From Juglans regia (taxonomy: Eukaryota > Streptophyta > Magnoliopsida > Fagales > Juglandaceae): a DNA stretch of 64,000 nucleotides. Shown piece after piece: positions 23,301 through 34,903 of this stretch; position 1 is the stretch's first letter; each line of letters starts with the position of its first letter. The stretch is taken from assembly GCF_001411555.2 (NCBI RefSeq), contig NC_049915.1, positions 15,452,640 through 15,516,639 of the forward strand, written 5' to 3'. The notes beneath the pieces were generated by a model. That model made no database searches and had not been told where the DNA came from. It saw only the letters and a program-made list of their open reading frames with translations. Both the position numbers and the translations under genes were made by a program.

Positions 23301-24468
23301 GCCCACGACGATGGGTCGTTCGGATGTTCATTCATGAAATAAACGTTAAACAAAGTATATGAAACAAGAGATAGACACAGAGATTTAAGTGGTTCGGTAA
23401 AAAAACCTACGTCCACGGATTGTTTGGGGGCAAATCTATTATACTTGATGATTTGTATAGTCTTTCATGACCTCATGTATCTCTCGATAAAGTAGAAAAA
23501 TTTTGAGTTTTGTGGGAGGTTGAAAAAGATGCATTCATTCTGGAGAGAGAATATCTTAGGGGCCTTTTTGCGTAGAGGAGATACGCCTAAAATCAATCAA
23601 GATCCTCCCTTTTTATCCAGGTTTCTTTCTCCTTTGAAGTGATTGATTCCTACCTGATTTATGTTGCTTTCACATTTTTCCTGTTGAATCAACTTCCTTT
23701 TGCTTTGTCTTAATTTCCTTCGCTATTGTTAATTGTTTTGGAGTTGGCCTAGCCTAGCTAGTTCATTTCATACCCAACGGTTATTCCTTGAAAAGAATTA
23801 TACTTTCTTACATAGCCTCACACCATGTACATCCATTTAAAAATATGTCATTTTACTTTTTTATCCACGAAATGAAAATGATTTTAGACATGTTTATAAG
23901 TAAAATAGGATAAAAAAGTAAAATGACATGTTTTTAAGTGGGTGTACAGAATGTGACTTATGTGTATCACTGCTCTTTTATGTATTCATGTTTTATTTCG
24001 TTCATGTATCTAAATAGGTCCAAACTGGCCGGCGTACATACATGCATGAGTAGTGGCATTAAGATCATCACAACCTTTCAAGTAACACTCTCAAACAATC
24101 TTTTTGGGTCATCAAATATTCTATAATCATCTTGAATAGTTTCTAGTGCATGCTACAAGTATTGTACCAAAACACTTACAAAAACCTTTACAATCGATCC
24201 ACAAACAATACGTTGAATTCACACATGCAATATATAGGTATTCTCATGCCGCAACATCCCACTAATTAAATTACTTGCAAGAACAAGAACAGAGAGAGAG
24301 AGAGAGAGACTTAACAGCCATCATGGAAGAGACCCATAGGCGGCGAATCTCAGCATTAAGACCAATAACGGTTCGTCTGGGAAAGCGGATGATGGTGAAG
24401 AGAAACCAGAGGTGGTATACTCCAAAAACCAAGAGACCCAATGGTACCAGCACATAGTCCAATCGTTC

Positions 24469-24477
<9 letters not shown>
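17331..24477 (-). CDS. DUF599 family membrane protein, copy 1 (two exons)
   Basis: Exon 1 is 24316-24477 (54 codons, starting MKEERLDYVLVPLG and ending WVSSMMA). Exon 2 is 17331-17876 (DPLKNGVLAVQ to SSNVVE, stop TAA), joined in phase 0 by a GT donor at 24315 and a CAG acceptor at 17877. The product is 236 residues, the usual size for plant DUF599 (PF04654) proteins. Four hydrophobic segments are visible: residues ~9-30, ~67-90, ~110-130 and ~190-215. Conserved blocks include VIGLNAE, AVQT, RNLNRGSYFWSLGLRAYYLSFPLFLW and IFGPIPMF. Molecular function is unknown; a membrane location is inferred. The single intron of 6,439 bp contains an LTR element at 19279-23779. An upstream ATG at 24550 is out of frame with the start. 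Copy 2 at 26733-33874 keeps R in TIRNNIMAS where this copy has L, suggesting copy 2 is nearer the ancestral form there. Confidence 0.9.
17931..18102. mobile_element. MITE with GAG(T/A)AAT ends in the DUF599 intron, unit 1 copy b
   Basis: The left end GAGTAATGCTACATACAG is complementary to the right end, CTATTATTTCTC. It is flanked by ATACTTAAAA (17921-17930) and ATACTTAAAT (18103-18112), a 9-10 bp duplication typical of Mutator-like MITEs. The interior contains CATGTGGATCCGTATTTATTC. It lies ~55 bp inside the intron from the exon 2 acceptor. Confidence 0.75.
19279..19800 (+). repeat. 5' LTR of the LARD-like element, unit 1
   Basis: It begins TGCTTTTGTTG and ends ATACGCAACA. It aligns throughout with 23242-23779 (shared words include TATGAAACAAGA, TCCACGG, GGGGCAAA, TGTATAGTCT and GCCTAAAATC). 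Compared with its counterpart at 28682-29198 in unit 2 I count roughly 14 differences. Confidence 0.75.
23242..23779 (+). repeat. 3' LTR of the LARD-like element, unit 1
   Basis: It begins TGGCTCCAAACTG and ends ACCCAACG (the final CA pair appears mutated). It retains a GTGGTTCGG...CCTACGTCCACGG stretch missing in part from the 5' LTR. Its counterpart in unit 2 (32639-33176) looks identical by eye. Confidence 0.75.
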
Positions 24478-24503
<26 letters not shown>

Positions 24504-24505
24504 AA
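24478..24505. repeat. (CT)n microsatellite abutting the DUF599 copy 1 start codon
   Basis: A CT dinucleotide run ends directly at the start ATG. Its length differs from copy 2 and sets whether the upstream ATG is in frame. Confidence 0.85.
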
Positions 24506-24549
24506 CTCCTTCTCATGTGCAGAGGATAAGAACGAAGAGAGAAGGATCA

Positions 24550-25498
24550 TGAAGTCTCCTTATTTCATTTTCAGATCGACGTAGTCTTTTTTTAATCATT
24601 GCATGCGATAATAATATTTTTCTAAATGCTATATATGATCCTGCTGTTTACAGCTTAGATATTGCAATAAACAAATCTAGTCAACGGGCCTTGCTTGATC
24701 TGCACGGAAGTAATTCCCTGTCCACGGGGTCTACTGTCGGGGTCATTCATGATGTTTGACCAACAAGTAAGTCGTGCACACTTGATTTTCTTCATGGAAC
24801 TCATGTTGTTGATAGTACAATGGGAAAAAACAAAACGTTCCAAACGAAGGTAATTTCATCAAAGTGCAGTTGCATGTGGTGTGTGGGCTCTTCCAGTACT
24901 TTTACTGTTTTACTCAGTCATTTTGCCAATCTTTCTAACTAATATCCATTTGATCAGTTGCCCATTTTTGCATATTTTCATTCATTAGTGTTCAACGGAT
25001 TTTTTTTTTTTCTTCTCCTGAACAAGATACAAATTTTAAATTAAAAATTATGTTAAAAATTATATATAAATAATATTTAAACTTTATAATATTTTTATTC
25101 AACTTTTTATTTTTCATTTTTCAAAACCTCATAAAACATCATAACTCAAATCATTTCATTACTATTCACAAACCATTTTATTATTATTCACAAACCGTTT
25201 TACCAATCATTCTAGTATCCATTTGAGTTACCCATTTTTTTCTTCTTTTCATTCATTATGTTCAAAGGGTTTTTTTTTTTCTTTTCCTGAATAATGATAC
25301 AATTCTCAAAACAAAATTAATATTAAAATATTATATATATCCGTGATTTCAAATTTTTGACTTTCTTAGTTTGTGGTTGAGTGTTTTGGTTTTTGATATC
25401 TGGGTTTTAGTCTTTATGCTTATTTGTAATCCTCAGGTTTGTGGTTATAACCATAGTTTTCCTCCGCCAAAAGTAAATGCTATCAATAAAATTGGAGT
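24550..25498 (-). promoter_or_regulatory. Upstream (promoter) region of DUF599 copy 1
   Basis: This ~950-bp noncoding sequence lies 5' of the minus-strand gene. It includes a decayed GAGATGAG-family MITE around 25005-25200 (CATAACTCAAATCATTTCATTACTATTC). It is duplicated with the gene, so both copies carry their own 5' region. No specific promoter element was identified. Confidence 0.45.
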
Positions 25499-25509
25499 TC
25501 CCTTAGTCC

Positions 25510-25708
25510 TCGTTCACTTTTACAAAACTTTTCATCTAATCTCATCTCTTATCATCTAATCATTATAATTTTCCTAAATTTTTACATAAAATATAGTAAA
25601 TAATTCAACTTTTTCAAATCTAAAAATAAAAATAATATTAAGAAAATATATTCTAATAATATTTTATTTAATTTTCAATTTTTATCTCAACTCATTTCAT
25701 CTGCGATC
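25510..25708. mobile_element. GAGATGAG-family MITE at the left edge of duplication unit 2
   Basis: Copy of 15952-16150, almost identical, lying at the unit 1/unit 2 junction. Confidence 0.6.
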
Positions 25709-26206
25709 AACCGTTTAATTAGCTAGCCATATGGGCAAGGGAAATTAGCTTAATATATCCTTAGCCAATTGCAACAACATTTATGCTAATAAAAAAACTC
25801 TGGTGCCAAGGATGGATGACAATTCATAGAATGTGGACCTCTGCAAATTGCCATGGAGTACTAAATCCATCAGGCTTTGAACAGAAATCCCATTATTGAT
25901 GGCAGAAGTTGTTGAGCAGATCTTGGCGCTTATCCTTGGAACTTGGCAGCGTGGTGGCACATTAATTGTAAATGATGGTCCCTCTCTGCATATAATGACT
26001 GTTCCCACTTCTCATCACCTGAATACTTTCTGCGGAGAAATCCCATTATTGATGGTAGAGATTGTTGAGCACATCTTGGCACTCACATCCTTTGGATTTT
26101 TGGTGGGACATTACTAATTGGGTGATCTGCTCAAAATGTTATATATATATACTAAATCTTCATCTCATGCCTCATATCCTACTAATATGATGATATGACA
26201 ATATTA

Positions 26207-26379
26207 GAGAAATGATATTTATAGTGCGCAAACACTGTACATTCATATTAAAAAAAATAATGAGTATATAATATAGGACCTATATGAAAAAAATTAATTT
26301 TTTAATAATAGACCCACTTTTTTTTTTTAAAAAAAGTGTGTGGCGCTTATAGAACTTATGACTGTATCTAGCATTACTC
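26207..26379. mobile_element. MITE, unit 2 counterpart of 16801-16980
   Basis: It has the same ends (GAGAAATGATATTT and AGCATTACTC). It is more diverged from its unit 1 counterpart than the coding sequence is, including poly(A) length changes. Confidence 0.6.
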
Positions 26380-26732
26380 ATGACATTATCTATCAACTAT
26401 TGGATTTGCTATTTCAAAAAATAAGAGTATTTCATCCACGTGGCATAATTTGATTTAAAAAATAAATTTTAAATTTTACAAATCAAATTATATCATCCAG
26501 TATGCGTTTTGTTAATGAAATTACAAGCCTGCATATATACATAACAAGAGTTCCTGATCTGAAGTTTTCAAATACATTTTCTAACCAAAAGAATCACACA
26601 CACAGACATATCTCCATAAATAATTCTACAACCATACATGATACATTAATAGCTATCTTAAATTCTAACAACATTTACTAATTACAACATTGGGTAGTTT
26701 TCAACAGAGTTAATTTAGGTTGATCAACCATC

Positions 26733-29700
26733 TTATTCCACAACGTTGCTGCTACTGTCTTGTTTCATTGACTGCAAATGAAGATGGCGTGTAAAACTGG
26801 TAGTAGTGTCCAAGAAATACAGAAGAACTAACATTAGGCAACAAGAAGCAAACATGGGAATTGGCCCAAAAATCCAGAGGAAGAGAGGGAATGACAAGTA
26901 GTATGCTCGCAATCCGAGGGACCAAAAGTAGCTTCCTCGATTCAAGTTTCTTGCTACATACTCAATGGCCTGACTATTGTTTTTTAAATTAGACACAGTG
27001 GACAATAAGCTTACATGGGCGTAGTATCTAATGGATTCCACATTGAAGAGGAAGGCAAGAAGGTAACAAAGCAAGATGCAAAGGTACTTGATTGAAGAGA
27101 TCAAGGAAGTCTGATTGCCATAAACCAGTTTTGAAGATATGTTGCTAGGATCTGATGTGCTACAGACAAAAACACCGATTAGTGAACTTAGAGCAATTGC
27201 TGCTGTTGCTAATAATGTAGATGCCATTATGTTGTTGCGAATTGTTTGAACTGCCAAAGCACCATTCTTCAAGGGGTCCTGAAAAGAATGTATTGGAGTT
27301 ACTTCTTGAAACTAAAGGACTAATACTTAAAAGAGTAATGTTACATACAGCCATGGAGTGTTCAAGTGCCATATAGTCACATTGAAAAAACAGTGTGGTC
27401 TACTATTAAAAAATTAATTTCTTTCATGTGGATCCGTATTTATTCATTTTTTTCAAAGTGACTGTACGTCGCTTGCGCACTCACGATTGCAACTATCATT
27501 TCTCATACTTAAATGCTAACATCCATTCTAAAACAGAAGTTATCTAGAATACTTCTTTTAAGTAGGTTGAAGTTATCTATAATACTATGCACTTGCTAAT
27601 GTCAGCTTTCAGAAAAGTAATATTGGAATGAAATATCTAAATCATTGGATTGAAATTGAAAGAGTTTTATGTGAGCCAAAGTGATTTTTACTGCAAATTA
27701 TTCATCCAAGAACACACCTGCACTCATAATTATCAAACCTCTAGTAGATTGCAGGTAAATTCATCTTTATCATCAACAGAGAACACGCAGCTTGCACTCA
27801 TGAAGTAGGGAACATTTTCTCATGATTCTGTATGACTCCTTAAAAATTTCAGCATATGATATTAATCATCTGCACATCTCCTTTTATTCTCGATCATTGT
27901 TTCAATTAGATGCAATGAATTATGAATTGCCCATAAACTGTCATGAATGACTAAATTTGATAATTATCTTAAGAAATGCAAGTTAAGATAAATTCCTTTT
28001 CTAACATCTAGGATTAGCATCCAAGATCAATTTTCTTTTTTCATTCTAGGATTTCCATTCAACTATGGTTGGTAAAATCAACTGAACATTAATTTAGCCC
28101 CGTGATATTCCATTAAGGCCTCATCTAAAATCTTCTTTTATTGCAAAGGAAACTCTTACATCAGATTGATCATAATGAGTTTCCCTACCTTTATTATTTA
28201 TTTACTTTCTCCTATAGAAATCCCAACTGGCTTCCATTCCAGCAAGCAAGGCGTAAAGTTTACATGTTGTTTCTTCTTTATCTACAACAATTACAATTGG
28301 CTTCCAACACCAGTATATGAAACTACTAGGCACTATCTTTGGTGGTTTATTAGTGCTTTTCTCTCCTCCCTGGGAGACTGATCATAAGTCTTACACCAAT
28401 AATATCAATAGTAATTCAAAAGTTGTTTCTTCTATTGTGCCCTGTCTATATACCCAATATCATTTATTAGGACATATTCAACAATTTCTTCTAAATGGTC
28501 TCTGTTTCACAAGAACAATACTGATGAGCACCATTCCTACGATTTCAAGCCAAACATAAATAACTCTATCCCCAAACAGAGAAACCATCATTTTTTAATC
28601 GTACTGCACACTTCAAAAAAACCCAAAGATCTACTCCCTTTAATAGTTGCATATACCAAATTGCAAATGGGTATTGTTGTTTGCTTTTGTTTTTTTTCTT
28701 TTTGTATGGCTAGAGTTTGAAAATACGAATGAATGGCGCATGATGATGGGTGGTTTGGATGCTCATTCATGAAATAAATAGTAAATAAAGCATATGAAAC
28801 AAGATGTGATTTGGCATAAAAGCTTATATCCACGGGCAATTGGGGGCAAATCTACTATGTCTGATGCTTTGTATAGTCTCTCATGACCTCACATATCTCT
28901 CAATACACTGGAGAAAGTTTTGGATTTTGAGAGAGGGTGAAGAAGACACCTTTCCTCTAGAGAGAGAGGATCTTATGGGCCTCCATGCGTAAAGGAGATT
29001 TGCCTAAAATCTATAGAGATCCTCTTCTTAATTTAACCGAGCTTTATTTTCTTCTTTAGAGTTGTTGATTTTGACCTCCTTTATGTCACTTTCACCTTTT
29101 TCTTGGCTGAATCAACTTCCCTTTGTTTTGTCTCTTCCTTCACTAGCTAGTGGTAATTTTTTCCAGTGGGTTGAGCCTAGTTCAATTTATATCCAATAAA
29201 TGTCTTCGATTCTTAAGGTTAACTTACCCAACAAGAAGATCTTAAGAATCTTCAAGTTAATAATAATAGAGATGGTCTATGAAAGTTTTAGAAAGATAAA
29301 TTTTGAGAACTTGTTCCTGGTTATTCGCTGTTATGTGATACAACGAAGATCTTCGAGGGCGAACCTCGAGGAGACATGTAAATCCTGGTAAGGGCCTCTG
29401 AGGATGTGCCTCTAGGACGCTTGTTTGTGTGAGCGTATATACGCCAATCGAGCGCACTGATGGTCGTGTCTGATTGTTTATTGTTAGTGAACATCGTAAA
29501 AGGCACGTATTTTTGTATTTGAGATCGTTTTTTTTTTTTTTGGGCGCAAGTGGACGTTGTGCCTTCTTGAAACGATTTCGCGTGGGTGTTGTTATTTTGG
29601 CATTAAGGTTAGAGTTTGTTTGTTGTAACCAACACTTAAGTGGTCAGGGGGCTCGTCGACTCATTTCTAGAGGTAACCCACACGAAGCGGTTCCGGAGCC

Positions 29701-32700
29701 CGGAAGCTCGTTCTCGATAGTAACCTACTAGTGGCAGTTATGGCGAGAGTGTTAGCCTTGATCGCATGCATGTTGCTAACATTTCTTGCTGAGGTAGCGA
29801 GAGTGTTGCTCGACTGCTTTGCTGAAGTGCGAGTGTTAGCCCTGACAACGTGCACATTGCTAACAATCGACTTTGTAAGTGGGCAGAAGGATTGTTGGAC
29901 TGCACTGCTATAATAGAAGGATTGCTTAACCACGTTGCTGAGGTGCTAGTGTTAGCCCCGATTGAATGCGAGTTGCTAACACTTGACTTTGTCAGTGGGG
30001 GGAGGATTGATTGACTGCTCTATTGTGGCAGGAGGCATACTCAACCGTGTTCTATGGTGCAAGGTCTGAGTGCTTGAGTTCAGAAGCGCTAGCTATTCTG
30101 AGAAGCTTTCTCCAAAAACCAAATTGGTTAATATAAGTAATCCAAATCACAAGTTTGAAACTTGCAAAACTGAGCTATTTTGTTGGAGTGTGACGAGGGC
30201 TTGAGGTGCTCAGATGAGGCTTGAGGGCAACCTTGCTTTGGTAATAATGAAAATCTAGTGCGCCTGAGTGAGTGCTCTAGGGCAATCTATTTTGGTGAAA
30301 ATAGGGTGATGAAGTGCCCAAGCATGGCTCAAGGGCAACCCCTTAGCTAGTGCTCCAAGCCAACCCTTGTTGCTCAAAAGAGCTTTGTAACTCAGGAAGA
30401 GCATTGGTTTTTAGGAAAATTTTATTGCTCGGAGAGTTCCCCTATTGAGCAAGAAGAGTGTTATGGGTTCGGGCGAGTGTTGTTCTGCATGTACCTCTGC
30501 TTTGTCGAAGATAAGGAGCTTATGTGCGCGAGTGGCACTCGAGAGCGCCTCCACAGTTGATTCTCTAGGTTAGGAGGTTGGTTCCTACCTTTTTTGTCTG
30601 AACTTACTTTTGGTCAATGCTAGCGAGCAAAGTGTGTTCCTGCTTATTCATCCATTTGGATTCTTATAAAATTTTGAGGAGTTTTGTGGGAAAAACCTCC
30701 AAAACCAAATTTGTTGGTACAAAGAAATTTAAATAGTAAGGTCTGAGAAGCAAACCAGGGTCATTTAGTCGCTACTTTAAGAGATTGTTCTCCACTAAGT
30801 ATTTTTTCTTAGTGGAGATTGTTCACCATCAAATGATTTTTGTTGTGATTTTGCACCACTTGTGTTCTTGGGTCGAGCCTCATTACTCACTCACGATTCT
30901 TGTCTCTCAGGGCAAGCATCATTTCTCGCCTCAGAATAATGTTGCTTAGAACTGGCTGGTGCTCGCCTTGCCTAACGCTCGAGGTGAGCATCATTACTCC
31001 CTTAAGCTTTATTGCGCAAGCGGGCTAAGTGCCCGTCTTGCTTGAGCATCATTGCTCACTCGTGATGTGGACGAGCCGAGTGCTCACCACACCTTTTGCT
31101 TGGGGCGAGATCAATTACTAGCTTTGTGAGTTGCTCGAGGGCAAGTTTCATGTCTGCCCCTACAGTGGTGTGCATGGACATGCAGTGCACATCACTTGAA
31201 ACTACAAATCACAAACAAACAGAGATTGATGAGGGACGTATCTTCGTGGTTGTTTTAGTGCACTTTCCTTTCTAATTTGGAACTCTATTCATTCTCTCTT
31301 CGTCTCATTCTTTCACCTACTGAAACTCCCAGGTAATAAGATTCATGTCAATTGTTCCAATAGAGTTATCAAAGATGCTGCCAGCGATCATTGTAGCAAC
31401 CATACAACTTTTTTGTTAATAGAAACAGGAGCACCTTGCACATTGATAAAGCCATTCCTCATGCCACAACCAGCCCTTTAGACGCAGATCCACCACCGTA
31501 AAATGTTGCCAAATTGAGACTCCTCAACCCAACATGGTGGGAGCTCATCATCCTCGGTGATGCTTCACAATGTTGCCTCTTGGTTTCTGTTCCGGTGGCT
31601 TGTTGGTGGTTAAGCTCACAATATCGATGGATGCTTAAGTGTGGGCTGCTTCAATGTGGTGCAATGGACATGTATGGTGCTTCTTATGTGGGGTGTTGCG
31701 ATTTGAGGTGGTGGCGAGGTGCCCTGTCATCGTTTGTCAGCTAGGCATTGTTGGCATGCTTCCACAACGGGCGAGCAAAAGTTTGCTTTTCGTCGCACGT
31801 ACAGGGCACAGGTGTGAGCTTCATGCTCACCCTCTTGAATTTCTATAGAGGCAGACTCCTTGCCCGCCACTCTTGGTATGGTGGGCGAGATCTCACCCAC
31901 CATGAATGCTCATGCGATCTCGCCTGGCGACTAGTTCTGTGTTCACTATTGGCAGCCAAACGACGATTTAAATGATTGTCTAGTTAATAACGGCGAGATC
32001 ATTACTCGCCATGGGAGTGGCGAGCTACGGTTGGCATGCTCAGTGCTTGCCCACTGTTTTCCTTGGGTGGTGTGCTCCTTGCATGCCAAGGGAAGTCCCT
32101 TGTGGTTGGCGGGCTACACTCCCGCCAGCCTTGCTTCGTCACTAATGTGGTGGTCAATAAACATGGCAGGCTACGAGCTCGCCATGGTGGCGACAGAAAT
32201 TGCTAATTTCTGGGTCTTTCACAGTGATCCCTGCGCCTGCAAAATCCTTACGCGGCCACCTCCATGAGCGCAACTAGTGGGTGGTTTACCTGCTAGTTTT
32301 CAATGTGATGTGGCTCTACCATTGGCAATAAACCATCATCGATGCTCTTTGGTGTCTCTTGCTACAGACCCATGACTGCCAATGTCCCTACGCCACAGCT
32401 GGCGAGCGCTCAGTTGGCAGGCAATTTACCCACCAACTTTTGTCGCCCGTATATGTGCATGACACTTGGTCATGCCATGCATAAATTTCATTACTTTCTT
32501 CTCTTCCTTTTTTCTTTTTTTTTGAACAATGACTACCCTAATAAAAGAAATACTAGAGGAAAGGGAAAGGGGCATAAGAGATAAACTTATCTGCTTTTCT
32601 AAAGGAGGTCTTGTGAGCTAGATGATCGATCTCATAGATGGCTCCAAACTGTTATTGGTTTTCTTGTATGGTCAGAGTTCAATAATACGAATGAACAGCC

Positions 32701-33874
32701 CACGACGATGGGTCGTTCGGATGTTCATTCATGAAATAAACGTTAAACAAAGTATATGAAACAAGAGATAGACACAGAGATTTAAGTGGTTCGGTAAAAA
32801 AACCTACGTCCACGGATTGTTTGGGGGCAAATCTATTATACTTGATGATTTGTATAGTCTTTCATGACCTCATGTATCTCTCGATAAAGTAGAAAAATTT
32901 TGAGTTTTGTGGGAGGTTGAAAAAGATGCATTCATTCTGGAGAGAGAATATCTTAGGGGCCTTTTTGCGTAGAGGAGATACGCCTAAAATCAATCAAGAT
33001 CCTCCCTTTTTATCCAGGTTTCTTTCTCCTTTGAAGTGATTGATTCCTACCTGATTTATGTTGCTTTCACATTTTTCCTGTTGAATCAACTTCCTTTTGC
33101 TTTGTCTTAATTTCCTTCGCTATTGTTAATTGTTTTGGAGTTGGCCTAGCCTAGCTAGTTCATTTCATACCCAACGGTTATTCCTTGAAAAGAATTATAC
33201 TTTCTTACATAGCCTCACACCATGTACATCCATTTAAAAATATGTCATTTTACTTTTTTATCCACGAAATGAAAATGATTTTAGACATGTTTATAAGTAA
33301 AATAGGATAAAAAAGTAAAATGACATGTTTTTAAGTGGGTGTACAGAATGTGACTTATGTGTATCACTGCTCTTTTATGTATTCATGTTTTATTTCGTTC
33401 ATGTATCTAAATAGGTCCAAACTGGCCGGCGTACATACATGCATGAGTAGTGGCATTAAGATCATCACAACCTTTCAAGTAACACTCTCAAACAATCTTT
33501 TTGGGTCATCAAATATTCTATAATCATCTTGAATAGTTTCTAGTGCATGCTACAAGTATTGTACCAAAACACTTACAAAAACCTTTACAATCGATCCACA
33601 AACAATACGTTGAATTCACACATGCAATATATAGGTATTCTCATGCCGCAACATCCCACTAATTAAATTACTTGCAAGAACAAGAACAGATAGAGAGAGA
33701 GAGAGACTTAACAGCCATCATGGAAGAGACCCATAGGCGGCGAATCTCAGCATTAAGACCAATAACGGTTCGTCTGGGAAAGCGGATGATGGTGAAGAGA
33801 AACCAGAGGTGGTATACTCCAAAAACCAAGAGACCCAATGGTACCAGCACATAGTCCAATCGTTCCTCTTTCAT
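26733..33874 (-). CDS. DUF599 family membrane protein, copy 2 (two exons)
   Basis: Exon 1 is 33713-33874 and exon 2 is 26733-27278. Splice sites and phase are the same as in copy 1, giving 236 residues from the conserved MKEERL start. Against copy 1 it differs at about seven residues, all in exon 2 (for example V/A in NG(V/A)LAVQ, L/R in TI(L/R)NN, T/A in AAI(T/A), S/C before STSD, C/S and S/L near the last membrane segment). The upstream ATG at 33955 is in frame here, so a 27-residue N-terminal extension rich in Arg-Glu repeats is possible; I favour the internal start because the extension is microsatellite-encoded. No stop or frameshift is seen, so both copies look able to make protein. The intron holds an LTR element at 28682-33176. 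Confidence 0.88.
27333..27504. mobile_element. MITE, unit 2 counterpart of 17931-18102
   Basis: It has the same ends and the same ATACTTAAAA / ATACTTAAAT flanks, just inside the intron from the exon 2 acceptor of DUF599 copy 2. Confidence 0.7.
28682..33176 (+). mobile_element. Non-coding LTR retroelement (LARD-like), unit 2
   Basis: This is the duplicated copy of the element at 19279-23779. The 5' LTR is 28682-29198 and the 3' LTR 32639-33176. Flanks are GTTGTT (28676-28681, one change from unit 1) and GTTATT (33177-33182). Shared position and flanks show that the element inserted once, before the segment was duplicated. It has no coding capacity. Confidence 0.75.
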
Positions 33875-33875
33875 T

Positions 33876-33908
<33 letters not shown>

Positions 33909-34903
33909 AACTCCTTCTCATGTGCAGAGGATAAGAACGAAGAGAGAAGGATCATGAAGTCTCCTTATTTCATTTTCAGATCGACGTAGTCTTTTTTTAA
34001 TCAATGCATGCGATAATAATATCTTTCTAATGCTATATATGATCCTGCTGTTTACAGCTTAGATATTGCAATAAACAAAATCTAGTCAACGGGCCTTGCT
34101 TGATCTGCACGGAAGTAATTCCCTGTCCATGGGGTCTACTGTCGGGGTCATTCATGATGTTTGACCAACAAGTAAGTCGTGCACACTGGATTTTCTTCAT
34201 GGAACTGATGTTGTTGATAGTACAATGGGAAAAAACAAAACATTCCAAACGAAGGTAATTTCATCAAAGTGCAGTTGCATGTGGTGTGTGGGCTCTTCCA
34301 GTACTTTTACTGTTTTACTCAGTCATTTTGCCAATCTTTCTAACTAATATCCATTTGATCAGTTGCCCTTTTTGCATATTTTCATTCATTAGTGTTCAAC
34401 GGATTTTCTTTTTTTTCTTCTCCTGAACGAGATACAAATTTTAAAATAAAAATTATGTTAAAAAATTATATATAAATAATATTTAAACTATATAATATTT
34501 TTATTCAACTTTTTTTTTTTTCTTTTTTAAAACCTCATAAAACATCATAACTCAAATCATTTCATCACTGTTCACAAACTATTTTATTATTATTCACAAA
34601 CCGTTTTACCAATCATTCTAGTATCCATTTGAGTTACCCATTTTTTCTTCTTTTCATTCATTATGTTCAAAGGGTTTTTTTTTTTCTTTTCCTGAACAAT
34701 GATACAAATCTCAAAACAAAAATAATAGTAAAAAATTATATATATCCGTGATTTGAAAATTTTGACTTTCTTAGTTTGTGGTTGGGTGTTTTGGTTTTTG
34801 ATATCTGGGTTTTAGTCTTTATGCTTATTTGTAATCCTCAGGTGTGTGGTTGTAACCATAGTTTTCTTCTGTAAAAAATAAAATCTATCAATAAAATTAG
34901 AGT

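Larger units (their letters stand above)
19279..23779 (+). mobile_element. Non-coding LTR retroelement (LARD-like), unit 1
   Basis: Long direct repeats at 19279-19800 and 23242-23779 bracket a 3.4-kb interior. The same hexamer GTTATT flanks the whole (19273-19278 and 23780-23785), as expected of integrase target duplication. The interior is GC-richer than its surroundings. It has only short unrelated open frames and no recognisable gag, protease, reverse transcriptase or integrase, so it would depend on another element. No clear tRNA primer-binding site was seen after the 5' repeat. Strand is not established by coding sequence; + is given for convenience. The two LTRs differ strongly (including an ~18-bp indel), so the insertion is old. 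It sits inside the DUF599 intron, opposite or neutral to gene orientation. Confidence 0.75.
15943..25498. repeat. Tandem segmental duplication, unit 1 (~9.56 kb)
   Basis: This segment is repeated directly as 25500-34903. Both start CCTTAGTCCTCGTTCACTTT and end ATCAATAAAATT(G/A)GAGT, and the second starts where the first stops. Matching landmarks are offset by 9,397-9,402 bp. Unit 1 has ~148 bp at about 16581-16728 that unit 2 lacks. Each unit carries a complete DUF599 gene with its upstream region and an LTR element in the intron. Confidence 0.95.
25500..34903. repeat. Tandem segmental duplication, unit 2 (~9.40 kb)
   Basis: This is the direct repeat of 15943-25498, beginning exactly where unit 1 ends. 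It holds the second DUF599 gene, its intronic LTR element and the same MITEs. The central part is nearly identical to unit 1; the first ~4 kb and last ~0.9 kb differ by about 1-4 percent by eye. Confidence 0.95.
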
